Positions 1 through 6,896 of a stretch of DNA of 64,000 nucleotides are shown piece by piece. Below the pieces are notes generated by a model. The model saw only the letters and a program-made list of their open reading frames with translations, was not told the origin of the DNA and did not search any database. Source of the DNA: Pseudomonas haemolytica (GTDB lineage: Bacteria > Pseudomonadota > Gammaproteobacteria > Pseudomonadales > Pseudomonadaceae); contig NZ_VOIW01000004.1 of assembly GCF_009659625.1 (NCBI RefSeq), positions 434,001 through 498,000 of the forward strand, in the 5' to 3' direction. Both the position numbers and the translations under genes were made by a program. Within the stretch, counting starts at the first letter, position 1. Every line of letters starts with the position of its first letter.

Positions 1-66
1 AAAGACGAATCCATGATGGACGTGTACGACCTCAGCGTTCCAACCGTGAACCCTTCGGCTGAATGA
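1..66 (+). CDS. C-terminal end of an unidentified island gene (partial)
   Basis: The reading frame is open from base 1 and closes with TGA at 64-66, giving 21 residues that end in DVYDLSVPTVNPSAE. The other two forward frames stop within the same interval, but the evidence for coding is thin because the 5' part is outside the window. It would lie about 150 bp upstream of the Ntn-hydrolase-like gene on the same strand and could share its transcript. No function can be assigned. Confidence 0.35.
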   Translation, partial: KDESMMDVYDLSVPTVNPSAE

Positions 67-220
67 GCTTAGGAGCGTGCATGTGACTTTATGAGCGATC
101 CATTCGTCGGAAGCTTGCTTGAATTCTTTGTTTGTACTATTACTTCGATGATAGCTAATTGACGTTATAGTAGTTATGTTGATAATTGCGCGACTTTGAA
201 TTCTCCATGGCAGGGCAAGG

Positions 221-982
221 ATGACCACAAACGTTATTTGTCGGACCAAAAAGCTACTGACCAGCGATTCGCGGTGGTCCTGCAGTATCGTGGGCTACCC
301 TGATCACATAGCTTTTGTTGACAATACAGGCTTCGACAAGCTCGCAGTGCGTCAGGCACATGCCCTGGTTTTCGCAGGTGACGGCGAGCTGATCGCGGCG
401 TGGAAGGCATGGTTCACTGCCAAAAGTTTGGATTTTGGCAAAATGCCAGGTTTCCACAGGCTGATACCAGGCACGAATATTTTGGAATCAATCGTAATCA
501 GCCTGGTCAAAAAACCATCATGTGATGTCATGTTCAGTTCTGGTAACTTCATGGCTCATGGTGAGGAAGCGCGCTTTTCTGGAAGCGGTGCCCAGTTTGC
601 AAAGGATTGTTACGCTCGTAATCTGTGTGGACGTACCGCGATTACGACTGCCGGCCAGAGCGATCCAGCTACCGGCGGCGAGACGAAATTCGTGGAACTT
701 GAGACAGGGTCAACAAATCTGACCGTGCTGCAGGCCACGTTAAATGAACTGAAAAATGCGCTCAATGTGCGAGGGTTCGTAATGGATACGACTACTAAGA
801 CTGTGACCCCGATCAATGCATGGCAACCAGGCTCTGCTGACGCCAAGCGCGCCATCGTCAGCAGCGTGGCGTCCATCTCCGCCCCGACGGGATTGCCGAC
901 TAGATGCTGGTCTGACCAAGAGCAAAATGAATTCGTTAAGGCTCTGCGCGAAGTTGAGCGTGAAGAGGCAGCGATGCAGTAA
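221..982 (+). CDS. Proteasome beta-subunit/HslV-like Ntn-hydrolase, unknown family
   Basis: A 253-residue protein I do not recognise as a named family. Its layout matches N-terminal nucleophile hydrolases of the proteasome type. It begins Met-Thr-Thr, so Met removal would expose Thr2 as nucleophile. T-S-D-S-R (Asp16) sits where proteasomal Asp17 does, D-K-L (Lys40) resembles the Lys33 region, and F-A-G-D-G (51-55) recalls the conserved glycine turn. F-S-G-S-G (119-123) matches the GSG loop, and D-P-A-T-G-G (148-153) followed by K-F-V-E-L matches the D-x-x-S-G-G strand of beta subunits. About 90 residues after 163 are extra compared with HslV (about 175 aa) and end in a charged helix. No ATPase partner is visible; it would have to lie left of the window. 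A strong terminator follows. Membership of the fold is inference from motifs. That the gene is real is fairly sure. Confidence 0.72.
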   Translation: MTTNVICRTKKLLTSDSRWSCSIVGYPDHIAFVDNTGFDKLAVRQAHALVFAGDGELIAAWKAWFTAKSLDFGKMPGFHRLIPGTNILESIVISLVKKPSCDVMFSSGNFMAHGEEARFSGSGAQFAKDCYARNLCGRTAITTAGQSDPATGGETKFVELETGSTNLTVLQATLNELKNALNVRGFVMDTTTKTVTPINAWQPGSADAKRAIVSSVASISAPTGLPTRCWSDQEQNEFVKALREVEREEAAMQ

Positions 983-994
983 TGTGTCGAGTAC

Positions 995-1022
995 AAAAAA
1001 ACCCGCATTAGCGGGTTTTTTT
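995..1022 (+). terminator. Rho-independent terminator of the Ntn-hydrolase-like gene
   Basis: Stem ACCCGC (1001-1006), loop ATTA, stem GCGGGT (1011-1016), then a run of T. An A-tract precedes it, so it could work in both directions. It begins about 15 bases after the stop codon. Confidence 0.85.
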
Positions 1023-1235
1023 GTGTCCATAGATAACCAATCTCTTCCTGAGCAACTGATTAAACCGAAAGCTGCTCACAGCTTTATCCACAGTCAAGCG
1101 GTAGAGAATGCTGTACAGAACCCCAGTCTTTTTCGCGTACAAAAACTACGTCCTTACCTGCAAAATAAGGTCGAAACGCATATAGCTAGCGTACAAAAGA
1201 ATCGCTGCAAGCTAGACCGATACTGACTAAGGGGC
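1023..1235. other. Gene-free junction segment of the island
   Basis: About 210 bp with no credible ORF. The octamer GTACAAAA occurs at 1137-1144 and 1191-1198, and once more at 991-998 just before the terminator. Together with its position next to the tRNA fragment this could be an integrase arm-site region; that is inference only. Confidence 0.4.
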
Positions 1236-1284
1236 CTGACTTGTAATCAGTAGGTCCCGGGTTCGACTCCTGGTGCCGGCACCA
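1236..1284 (+). other. attachment-site repeat: 3' fragment of tRNA-Thr(TGT)
   Basis: The segment carries the anticodon arm with loop CTTGTAA (anticodon TGT), a T-arm with GTTCGA, the acceptor 3' strand TGCCGGC and a CCA end at 1282-1284. The bases upstream (1209-1235) cannot supply the 5' acceptor strand GCCGGC or a D-arm, so this is not a working tRNA. It is the expected direct-repeat end of an element integrated into the 3' half of a tRNA-Thr gene; the intact copy should lie left of the window. Confidence 0.82.
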
Positions 1285-1295
1285 TACAAAACGAA

Positions 1296-1320
1296 GCCCC
1301 CACAGAAATGTGGGGGCTTT
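1296..1320 (+). terminator. Former tRNA-Thr terminator
   Basis: Perfect nine-base stem GCCCCCACA / TGTGGGGGC (1296-1304 and 1309-1317) with a GAAA loop and trailing T residues, 12 bases after the CCA. It would have ended the original tRNA transcript before the island separated it from its promoter. Confidence 0.85.
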
Positions 1321-1457
1321 GTTGTTTCCGCACGTCCTCTTTTTGTCCACACACCGCAATCCGGGAGCCTCGCGGGGCCGTCCAACCCACCGACGATCTG
1401 CGTGGCCAAGACAACGGATGCTGTCTCTCAGCCCAGTTGCTCACAGAAGACGCAGCA

Positions 1458-1574
1458 ATGACGAAGGACACGGACCGTTATGCCTGGGCCTCGCATTATT
1501 TGCAGGAGATGAGCAAGGCGGTGATTGATGATGCGGTGAAGGTGTTGGAGTCGCCAGGGAATGTTGAGCACTAA
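1458..1574 (+). CDS. Possible 38-residue protein of unknown function
   Basis: A short ORF starting MTKDTDRYAWASHYLQEM and ending LESPGNVEH. It is acidic and mostly helical by composition. No clear Shine-Dalgarno sequence precedes the ATG. It lies between the island boundary and a terminator hairpin at 1633-1662, on the same strand, which is a reasonable place for a small transcript unit. It could instead be the remnant of a longer gene. I do not recognise it. Confidence 0.35.
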   Translation: MTKDTDRYAWASHYLQEMSKAVIDDAVKVLESPGNVEH

Positions 1575-1603
1575 AGAAGTCGTGTGGTGCGCGGGCTGAC
1601 GTC

Positions 1604-1629
1604 ATCGCGGGCAAGCCCGGCTCCCACAG
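1604..1629. repeat. Single REP-like element
   Basis: Sequence of the type CGCGGGCAAGCCCGGCTCCCACA, a solitary half of the REP family that recurs through the window. It directly precedes a terminator hairpin. Confidence 0.7.
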
Positions 1630-1632
1630 AGG

Positions 1633-1666
1633 AAAGCCCTGGCCTGAATAGGTCGGGGCTTTTTTG
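1633..1666 (+). terminator. Rho-independent terminator
   Basis: Stem AAAGCCCTGGCC pairs with GGTCGGGGCTTT around a short loop and is followed by T residues. It closes whatever transcript crosses the 1458-1574 ORF. Confidence 0.75.
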
Positions 1667-1780
1667 CGAAAGGCTAACCACGCGCCAAGAGCCATATGGC
1701 ACTTAGCCACTTTTCCAATTGACACCCCCTCCCCACTCCGTTAAAACCCCCGCCTTGCTTGCGCTTTTATCGAGACATGG

Positions 1781-3124
1781 ATGTTGTCCAACCCTCCGCT
1801 GTTCAAATACCGCCGCTATTGGCTGGCGGTCATCATCGTGTTGCTGGCGATTCTTGATCCTTTCGGCCTGGCCAGTTCCAGCGACAAGGCGTCGGCGCAG
1901 TGGCTCAATCGCATGTTCGCCAGCCATTACCCGAGCGTCGCGCAGCAGCGCGTGGCGGTGGTGTTGATCGATGATGCCTACCTGATGCGCAACGACACCT
2001 CTTGGCCAATGCCCTACGGCGAGCAGAGCAAGTTGTTCAAGCGTTTGCTGGCGTACAAGCCGCGGGCTGTGTTTGTGGATTTGCTGTACAGCCATGACCA
2101 CTCGTTGGGGGACCCAGCGCGGGGCAGTCAGTTGCTGGCGAATGTGTTTGAGCGTTATCAGCGCCAGGGCATCCCGCTGTGGTTGGCCAATACCGGGTTG
2201 ACGCGTGCGCAGGCGGGCCAGGCCAATACGCTGGCGCCTTTTATGCAGGTCAGCCGCCCAGCCCTGGTGGTGTGGGAAGGGGTGGACGACAAGTACCCAC
2301 TGGCCAAGCAAACACAGGCCGGGCTGATGGAAACCCCCGCCTTGGCGCTATACCGGGTGTTTTGTGCCACGCAAGACTGCCAGCCGCCGCCGGTGGATGC
2401 GCAAACCGCTGCGCAGCGCCAGCCCATAGCGGTGCAATGGGGGCTGAAGCTTGCAGCGGAACAGGCGCGTATTGCCGATATTCGCCACTGCGCAGCGCCG
2501 CGGCATTTTTTGCTGGACGGGGTGGCGCAGTTGTTTCAGGCGGTGTTCTGGAAGCTCGACGACTCGGCCCAGGCGCGATGCCCTTATACGCTGACGTTGT
2601 CGGCCAGTGACCTGGAGGTCAGCGACCCCAACGACCAAGCCTTGATCGCCGAGTTACTCCACGACCGCCTGGTGCTGGTGGGCGCCAATATCGCGTCCAC
2701 GGGAGACCTGGTGGAGTCGCCAGTACACGGCCAGCTCCCCGGCGTTTACCTGCACGCCATGGCCCTGGATAACCTGATTAATACAGGTATGGACTACGAC
2801 CATGAACCGGCCAACTTTCCGCACCTGCCGTTCAACTGGCTGGACCTGCTGGAGCTCGCGCTGCTGGCGTTGATCGCCGTGCTCAAGGCTTTGCACGCAC
2901 GACGCCTGGCGGGCCATCGCACCTGGAGCCGCTGGCGGCGCCAGGAAATCTGGTTTTTTACCTCGCCGTGCCCGTCGTGGCTGTTGGTGATGTCGATGTT
3001 GGCGGCGGTCAGTGTACTGCTGAGCCTCAATGACATCACCCCGGTCAACGTGCTGGGCATTGTATTGCTGTCGTTGGTGTTGTTCAGCGAGCGGATCGAA
3101 GCCTTCTTCGACCGCGATCGCTGA
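1781..3124 (+). CDS. CHASE2 domain-containing membrane protein
   Basis: 447 residues. An N-terminal transmembrane segment (about 10-27, WLAVIIVLLAILDPFGL) is followed by a periplasmic CHASE2 sensor domain of about 300 residues with the typical VAVVLIDD and K-P-R-A-V-F-V-D-L strands, then V-L-V-G-A-N and H-A-M-A-L-D-N near its end. At least three transmembrane helices close the protein (about 355-440). CHASE2 usually feeds a kinase or nucleotide cyclase, but no output domain is present here, so signalling must pass to a partner. It is first in a same-strand run with the small exported protein and the M48 lipoprotein. The start ATG at 1781 places the first helix properly. No signal ligand can be named. 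Confidence 0.85.
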   Translation: MLSNPPLFKYRRYWLAVIIVLLAILDPFGLASSSDKASAQWLNRMFASHYPSVAQQRVAVVLIDDAYLMRNDTSWPMPYGEQSKLFKRLLAYKPRAVFVDLLYSHDHSLGDPARGSQLLANVFERYQRQGIPLWLANTGLTRAQAGQANTLAPFMQVSRPALVVWEGVDDKYPLAKQTQAGLMETPALALYRVFCATQDCQPPPVDAQTAAQRQPIAVQWGLKLAAEQARIADIRHCAAPRHFLLDGVAQLFQAVFWKLDDSAQARCPYTLTLSASDLEVSDPNDQALIAELLHDRLVLVGANIASTGDLVESPVHGQLPGVYLHAMALDNLINTGMDYDHEPANFPHLPFNWLDLLELALLALIAVLKALHARRLAGHRTWSRWRRQEIWFFTSPCPSWLLVMSMLAAVSVLLSLNDITPVNVLGIVLLSLVLFSERIEAFFDRDR

Positions 3125-3161
3125 GTGTGCCGTCTTGTCATTTGACTCAAGGAACCCAAGG

Positions 3162-3527
3162 ATGAACAGAAGCCTTATCGTCTTGCTCGCCGCCCTCTTC
3201 ACCCAGGGCGCCTGGGCGCAAACCCACAATATCCAGGCGTTTCTCGCCGACCCGGTGACGGTGCTCGACGAGCAGGGCAAGCAACAGCGTGAGTTGGCGA
3301 AAAAGGATGCGCCCACCCAGCCCGTGCCGGTGTTGCAGTACAACCAGGCACTGGACTTGGTGCAGGTAGAGCTGGCAGGCCAGAAGGTCTGGCTGGACAC
3401 CATGGACTTGCGCATCGAACCGCCGCTGAACGTCGTCGACCTGCCCTGCCAGGGCCTGACCAAAAGCCAGGCCAAGGACAGCCGCAACAATTCCACCATT
3501 GGTTTTGGTGCCGGTTGCAATCAATAA
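3162..3527 (+). CDS. Small exported protein of unknown function (SH3-like?)
   Basis: 121 residues with a classic cleavable signal peptide (MNRSLIVLLAALFTQGAWA, then QTH). The mature part has short beta-like segments, including V-Q-V-E-L-A-G-Q-K-V-W-L-D-T, the sort of pattern seen in bacterial SH3-like domains, and two cysteines (in D-L-P-C-Q-G and G-A-G-C-N) that could pair in the periplasm. It starts 37 bp after the CHASE2 gene, with CAAGGA upstream of the ATG, and ends 13 bp before the M48 gene, so the three are very likely one operon. The domain guess is inference. Confidence 0.75.
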   Translation: MNRSLIVLLAALFTQGAWAQTHNIQAFLADPVTVLDEQGKQQRELAKKDAPTQPVPVLQYNQALDLVQVELAGQKVWLDTMDLRIEPPLNVVDLPCQGLTKSQAKDSRNNSTIGFGAGCNQ

Positions 3528-3540
3528 AAGGAGCGTTACG

Positions 3541-5118
3541 GTGAAGGGATATCTAGTGGCAGCCAGCTTATTGGCCAGTTCGGTGCTCAGTGGTTGCGCC
3601 ACCTTGAAGGGTGCGGACCAGGCATTCCTGAACCTGGTGGGACCCTCGACCCAATCCCGGGTCCAGGGCCACTACGTGGACAACACCGACGTGCGCCAGT
3701 ACTACAAGCTCGACCCACAGCGCCAGAGCCAGCAGCGCCTGAGCTATGACGGGCGAGCGGTGCCGGCTGCCGAGGCGCGCCAGCAGAACCTGGTGGATAT
3801 CCCGATGCTGCAAGGCTACTTGCAAGGCATTGTCACGCGCTTGTCCAAGGGCTGGCCGGGGGAGTTGCCGCCGCTGCAGGTGAAGATCACCGACAGTTAT
3901 GGCTTCGGACCTTCGGCGGACCCTTACGGCAACCTGTTCGTGCCGCTGGGCATGCTGGATAACGTTGCCAGCGAAGACGAAATCGCCGCGATGCTTGGCC
4001 ACGAAATGAGCCATGTGCTGCTGCATCACCATGACCGCATGGCCGCCTTCCAGCAGCAGAAAGACATGTTTACCACTGTCGCCTCCACGGTCGCCTTGGC
4101 CACCATGGCTGCCGATACTGGTGTCGACCGCAGTTCCGGGACGATGAAGCTGTTCAGCAAAGACCCGGCCGGTACCCAAAAGACCATCGGTAACACGGTG
4201 CTGTACACCGCGCTGGCCAATACATTTTCCGACCAGGTGTGGAGCACCGCCTGGGGCCGCAGCCAGGAAGACCAGGCCGACCTGCTCGGCACCGACTTGA
4301 TGATCCGCGCCGGCTACGCCCCGCGCGCTGCTACCCACAGCCTGGAGCGCCTCAACGACTTCCAGGGCAAGCAGAAACCGTTGCTCACGGGGTTCCTCAC
4401 GGCGCGCAAGAATGCCATGCAGGATTCTCTGCAGCAGTTCAATCTCAACCAGTTCACCAAAGAGCTGGACGTGCTGGTCAAGGACGGTCTGACCACCGGC
4501 CTCACCGCGACCACGCAGTACTTCAACCGCTCGCATATGTCGGCCATGGACCGCGATACCGAGCTGCGCCAGTACTTGCAACGCGAATATCGCCAGGAGC
4601 GCCGCGCCCGGGTCAACCCGCAAAGCTGGTCGAAAATGAAGAACACGCCCCAAGTGGCGAAGGCCTTGCAGGGCTACAAAGACGCATACTTCGCAATCGA
4701 TGCCTTGGAGAAAAACAAAGTGCCGGACGCCGAAAGGTTTATCCGCAAGGCCCTGGCGTCGCCGGTCAAGGACCAGCCGAGCATTCGACGCACGGCCTAT
4801 ACCGTGCGCCTGGCCCAGGGCAAAAACAGCGAAGCGCTGAAAGAGTTGCAGGCGATCAAGGACTGGTCCCTGGCCGGCCCTTCCACCTATGACTTGATGA
4901 TCAGCTACCACCTCAAGCGGGGTGACGGGCAATCGGCACTGGCGATGATCGACAAGGCCGAACGCAACCTGGGCTCGGAAGAACTGTTCATCACCGAAAA
5001 GCTGTTGGCCAACCAGCAACTGCAGAATGCACAGCAGGTACAAGCCGTGCTACGCAAGTGCGAGCAATACCCGACACGCAAGGAAAACTGCAAGAAGCTC
5101 GCGCCGGTCAAGGCCTGA
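3541..5118 (+). CDS. M48 family metallopeptidase lipoprotein with TPR-like tail
   Basis: 525 residues from a GTG start preceded by AAGGAGCG. A lipoprotein signal peptide ends in L-S-G-C (Cys19). The zinc motif H-E-M-S-H is at 154-158, and the third ligand region S-Q-E-D-Q-A-D-L-L-G is downstream, as in BepA/YfgC and LoiP type M48 peptidases, which act on outer-membrane protein assembly in the periplasm. After about residue 380 the chain is helical and repeats in TPR style. It differs from the housekeeping bepA in its operon partners (CHASE2 protein and a small exported protein), so it may serve a sensor-linked envelope function; that is inference. A bidirectional terminator follows. Confidence 0.88.
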   Translation: MKGYLVAASLLASSVLSGCATLKGADQAFLNLVGPSTQSRVQGHYVDNTDVRQYYKLDPQRQSQQRLSYDGRAVPAAEARQQNLVDIPMLQGYLQGIVTRLSKGWPGELPPLQVKITDSYGFGPSADPYGNLFVPLGMLDNVASEDEIAAMLGHEMSHVLLHHHDRMAAFQQQKDMFTTVASTVALATMAADTGVDRSSGTMKLFSKDPAGTQKTIGNTVLYTALANTFSDQVWSTAWGRSQEDQADLLGTDLMIRAGYAPRAATHSLERLNDFQGKQKPLLTGFLTARKNAMQDSLQQFNLNQFTKELDVLVKDGLTTGLTATTQYFNRSHMSAMDRDTELRQYLQREYRQERRARVNPQSWSKMKNTPQVAKALQGYKDAYFAIDALEKNKVPDAERFIRKALASPVKDQPSIRRTAYTVRLAQGKNSEALKELQAIKDWSLAGPSTYDLMISYHLKRGDGQSALAMIDKAERNLGSEELFITEKLLANQQLQNAQQVQAVLRKCEQYPTRKENCKKLAPVKA

Positions 5119-5141
5119 CATTCAGTCTCGCCGCCAGGCAT

Positions 5142-5171
5142 AAAAAAACCCCGAACCAGTCGGGGTTTTTT
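5142..5171. terminator. Bidirectional terminator between M48 gene and porin
   Basis: AAAAAAACCCCG, seven-base loop, CGGGGTTTTTT. The A and T runs on both sides let it serve the plus-strand M48 operon and the convergent minus-strand porin. Confidence 0.88.
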
Positions 5172-5203
5172 ATTGCCTGGGATCAGGCGCGACGCTCGAT
5201 CAA

Positions 5204-6490
5204 TTAGAAAACGTTGATCGGGTAGTCGGCGAACAGACGGATTTCGTTACCGCCTACGTTGTAGTTGCTGGCGTTGTTGGAAACGCGCAACCACGAAGCG
5301 CGAGCACGCAGGCTCAGGTCTTTGGCTGGGCCGCTCTGTACCACGTACTTGAACTGGTTCCAGATTTCACGCTCGGTGCCATCGCCACGGCCGCTGCCGT
5401 CGTCGATGTTGGTACCACGCACGTAGGCGATGTTGTAGGTCAGGCCCGGTACGCCGAAGGTGGCGAAGTCGATGCCGTAACCTGCTTGCCAGGAGCGCTC
5501 GTCCTTGCCGTTGAAGTCAGACCAGTAGGAGTTGGCCAGCAAGATGGTATTGCCGCCGTCGCCGATGCCGCCAGCGTTGCGGTAGCCGCCGTACAGGTAG
5601 CCGGTGTCACCGGTGCTGCGCTGGTGAGCGATGGTGAAGCTGTGCGGGCCAACAGCCCACGTGGCGCCCAGGCTCCAGATCTTGTTGTCGCGCGCATCCG
5701 CATCACCTTGGTTTTCCAGGGCGAAGCTGCGGTCGAGCTTGGTTTTGTAGCCGTTGAAGTCAAATGTCAGCGACTGTTGTTCTGGCAGGGCCAGCACGTA
5801 GTTGACGTTGACGTATTGCTTCTTCAGCACGTCCTGCATGTCGGAGGCGTACAGGGCAGCCGACAGGCTTTCGGTGAATTTGTAGCTACCACCGATGTAG
5901 TTGATGCTCTTCAAGCGGCCGCTGTCGCTGCCCTCGGCGCTCTTGCGAGCTTCCTTGGTGAAGTGACCGGCGTCCAGTTGCAGGCCGGCGATCTCTTTGG
6001 AAACGATCGAGGTACCCTCGTAGGTTTCCGACAGCAGGCGCGAGTTGTCGTATTGCAGGACCGGCACGGCTGGCATCTGCTGACCGTATTTGATCACGGT
6101 GTTGGAGATACGCGCCTTGACGGCTGCGCCGCCTTTGGCCAGGTCGTTGGCGGCTTCGCCACTGTCACCCTGCTTGAAGAAATCGATACCGCCAGCGCCG
6201 CTGCGACCTTTACCGCCGTCAAGGCGGATAGCGTATTGCCCGATCACATCCACACCCACACCCACGGTGCCTTGGGTGAAGCCGGACTCGAACTTGCCGA
6301 TGAAGCCTTGGCCCCATTCGGCTTTGTCCTGCTTGCCGTTTTTGTAGTCACGGCTGATGTAGGCGTTACGTGCCGCGATGTTCAGGTGGCTGTCTTCAAC
6401 GAAACCCTTGGATTGTTCCTGGTCGTTTGCCATTGCTGTCGATGCGCTCAAAATCCCCAGAGCGATCAGACTCATCCGTTGCTTCAACAT
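5204..6490 (-). CDS. OprD-family outer-membrane porin
   Basis: 428 residues with a signal peptide ending T-A-M-A-N. The mature protein is rich in alternating aromatic strands and ends Y-P-I-N-V-F with the terminal Phe required for barrel insertion. Family features include G-F-V-E-D-S-H-L at the N terminus, N-R-x-Y-I-S-R-D-Y-like text, K-Y-G-Q-Q-M-P-x-x-P-V-L and S-N-T-V-I-K. These 18-stranded channels take up basic amino acids or carboxylates. aguA lies 3 kb away and OprE sits beside aguA in P. aeruginosa, so OprE or a close relative is possible, but substrate and symbol cannot be fixed. It is transcribed alone; its leader contains two strong hairpins. Confidence 0.9.
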   Translation of the reverse strand: MLKQRMSLIALGILSASTAMANDQEQSKGFVEDSHLNIAARNAYISRDYKNGKQDKAEWGQGFIGKFESGFTQGTVGVGVDVIGQYAIRLDGGKGRSGAGGIDFFKQGDSGEAANDLAKGGAAVKARISNTVIKYGQQMPAVPVLQYDNSRLLSETYEGTSIVSKEIAGLQLDAGHFTKEARKSAEGSDSGRLKSINYIGGSYKFTESLSAALYASDMQDVLKKQYVNVNYVLALPEQQSLTFDFNGYKTKLDRSFALENQGDADARDNKIWSLGATWAVGPHSFTIAHQRSTGDTGYLYGGYRNAGGIGDGGNTILLANSYWSDFNGKDERSWQAGYGIDFATFGVPGLTYNIAYVRGTNIDDGSGRGDGTEREIWNQFKYVVQSGPAKDLSLRARASWLRVSNNASNYNVGGNEIRLFADYPINVF

Positions 6491-6528
6491 TTTCTTATAT
6501 TCCTTATTACTGGTTGAGTACGCGCTGT

Positions 6529-6560
6529 GACACCAGGCTCCGTGTTGCTTTTCTGGTGTC
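6529..6560 (-). promoter_or_regulatory. Hairpin in porin leader
   Basis: Inverted repeat GACACCAG (6529-6536) / CTGGTGTC (6553-6560), about 40-70 nt upstream of the porin start codon. It would form in a porin 5' leader if the promoter lies further right. Possible RNA-level control; no protein or ligand is implied. Confidence 0.4.
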
Positions 6561-6579
6561 GACTTTTCCAGCTAAAAGA

Positions 6580-6618
6580 AGGCCCGCGGACGACTGAACT
6601 GCCGCGGGCCTTTTTTTA
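6580..6618. terminator. Terminator-like hairpin upstream of porin
   Basis: Perfect stem GGCCCGCGG (6581-6589) / CCGCGGGCC (6602-6610) followed by seven T on the plus strand and by TTCTTTT on the minus strand. No plus-strand gene ends here. It may end an unannotated transcript or sit inside the porin leader as an attenuator. Confidence 0.7.
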
Positions 6619-6836
6619 TTGGATGAGTCATGGCGGTGAGCCACAGGCGTTGGGCGCAATCCTATGCGTGCATTGAACTAAGTGTCAATTTCGTGAATCG
6701 TCTGTATTTAGGCGATATTCGTCTAAGCAGCGCTCTAAAGCGCTGCGATGAGAAGCCTTTAATCTCCCCTCGCACCCTTGAAAACACATTAAGTAACAAA
6801 TCTAACAAGCGACATCTTAGGGAATAGATAACACGC

Positions 6837-6855
6837 GCAAATGCAAAGCATTACC
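6837..6855 (+). promoter_or_regulatory. Candidate Fur box
   Basis: The 19 bases GCAAATGCAAAGCATTACC agree with the classical 19-base Fur consensus at 13 positions and contain the symmetric core AATGC-AAA-GCATT. The site is about 40 bp before the start codon of a TonB-dependent siderophore receptor, where iron repression is expected. Confidence 0.5.
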
Positions 6856-6896
6856 ATTCGCGAAATTTCCTGCCAAACCAGTTGGATACACTCCCC

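Larger units (their letters stand above)
1..1284. mobile_element. Distal end of a genomic island integrated in a tRNA-Thr gene
   Basis: Seen: the first 1.2 kb is clearly more AT-rich than the following 62 kb and contains a gene with no recognisable housekeeping role. It stops exactly at a 3' piece of a tRNA-Thr(TGT) gene that has no 5' half, followed by that tRNA's own terminator. Known: integrative elements that insert in tRNA genes rebuild the gene at one end and leave a 3' duplicate at the other. Inference: the integrase and intact tRNA lie to the left, outside the window, so the size and class of the element cannot be judged here. Confidence 0.72.
6491..6896. other. Divergent intergenic region between porin and TonB receptor
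   Basis: About 400 bp without a credible gene. It holds two leader hairpins, an 8-base perfect inverted repeat GCAGCGCT-CTAA-AGCGCTGC at 6727-6746 and a candidate Fur box at 6837-6855. Promoters for both flanking genes should be here. Confidence 0.6.

Noticed and set aside
1209..1284. Functional tRNA-Thr
   Set aside because: The 5' acceptor strand and D-arm are missing, and position 27 cannot pair properly, so this is only the 3' remnant.
3568..5043. 491-codon minus-strand ORF
   Set aside because: Antisense shadow of the M48 peptidase gene, with low-complexity composition and no start signal.
6630..6827. 65-codon ORF in the porin/TonB gap
   Set aside because: No Shine-Dalgarno sequence, no protein-like pattern and it ends before the Fur-box region; probably chance.
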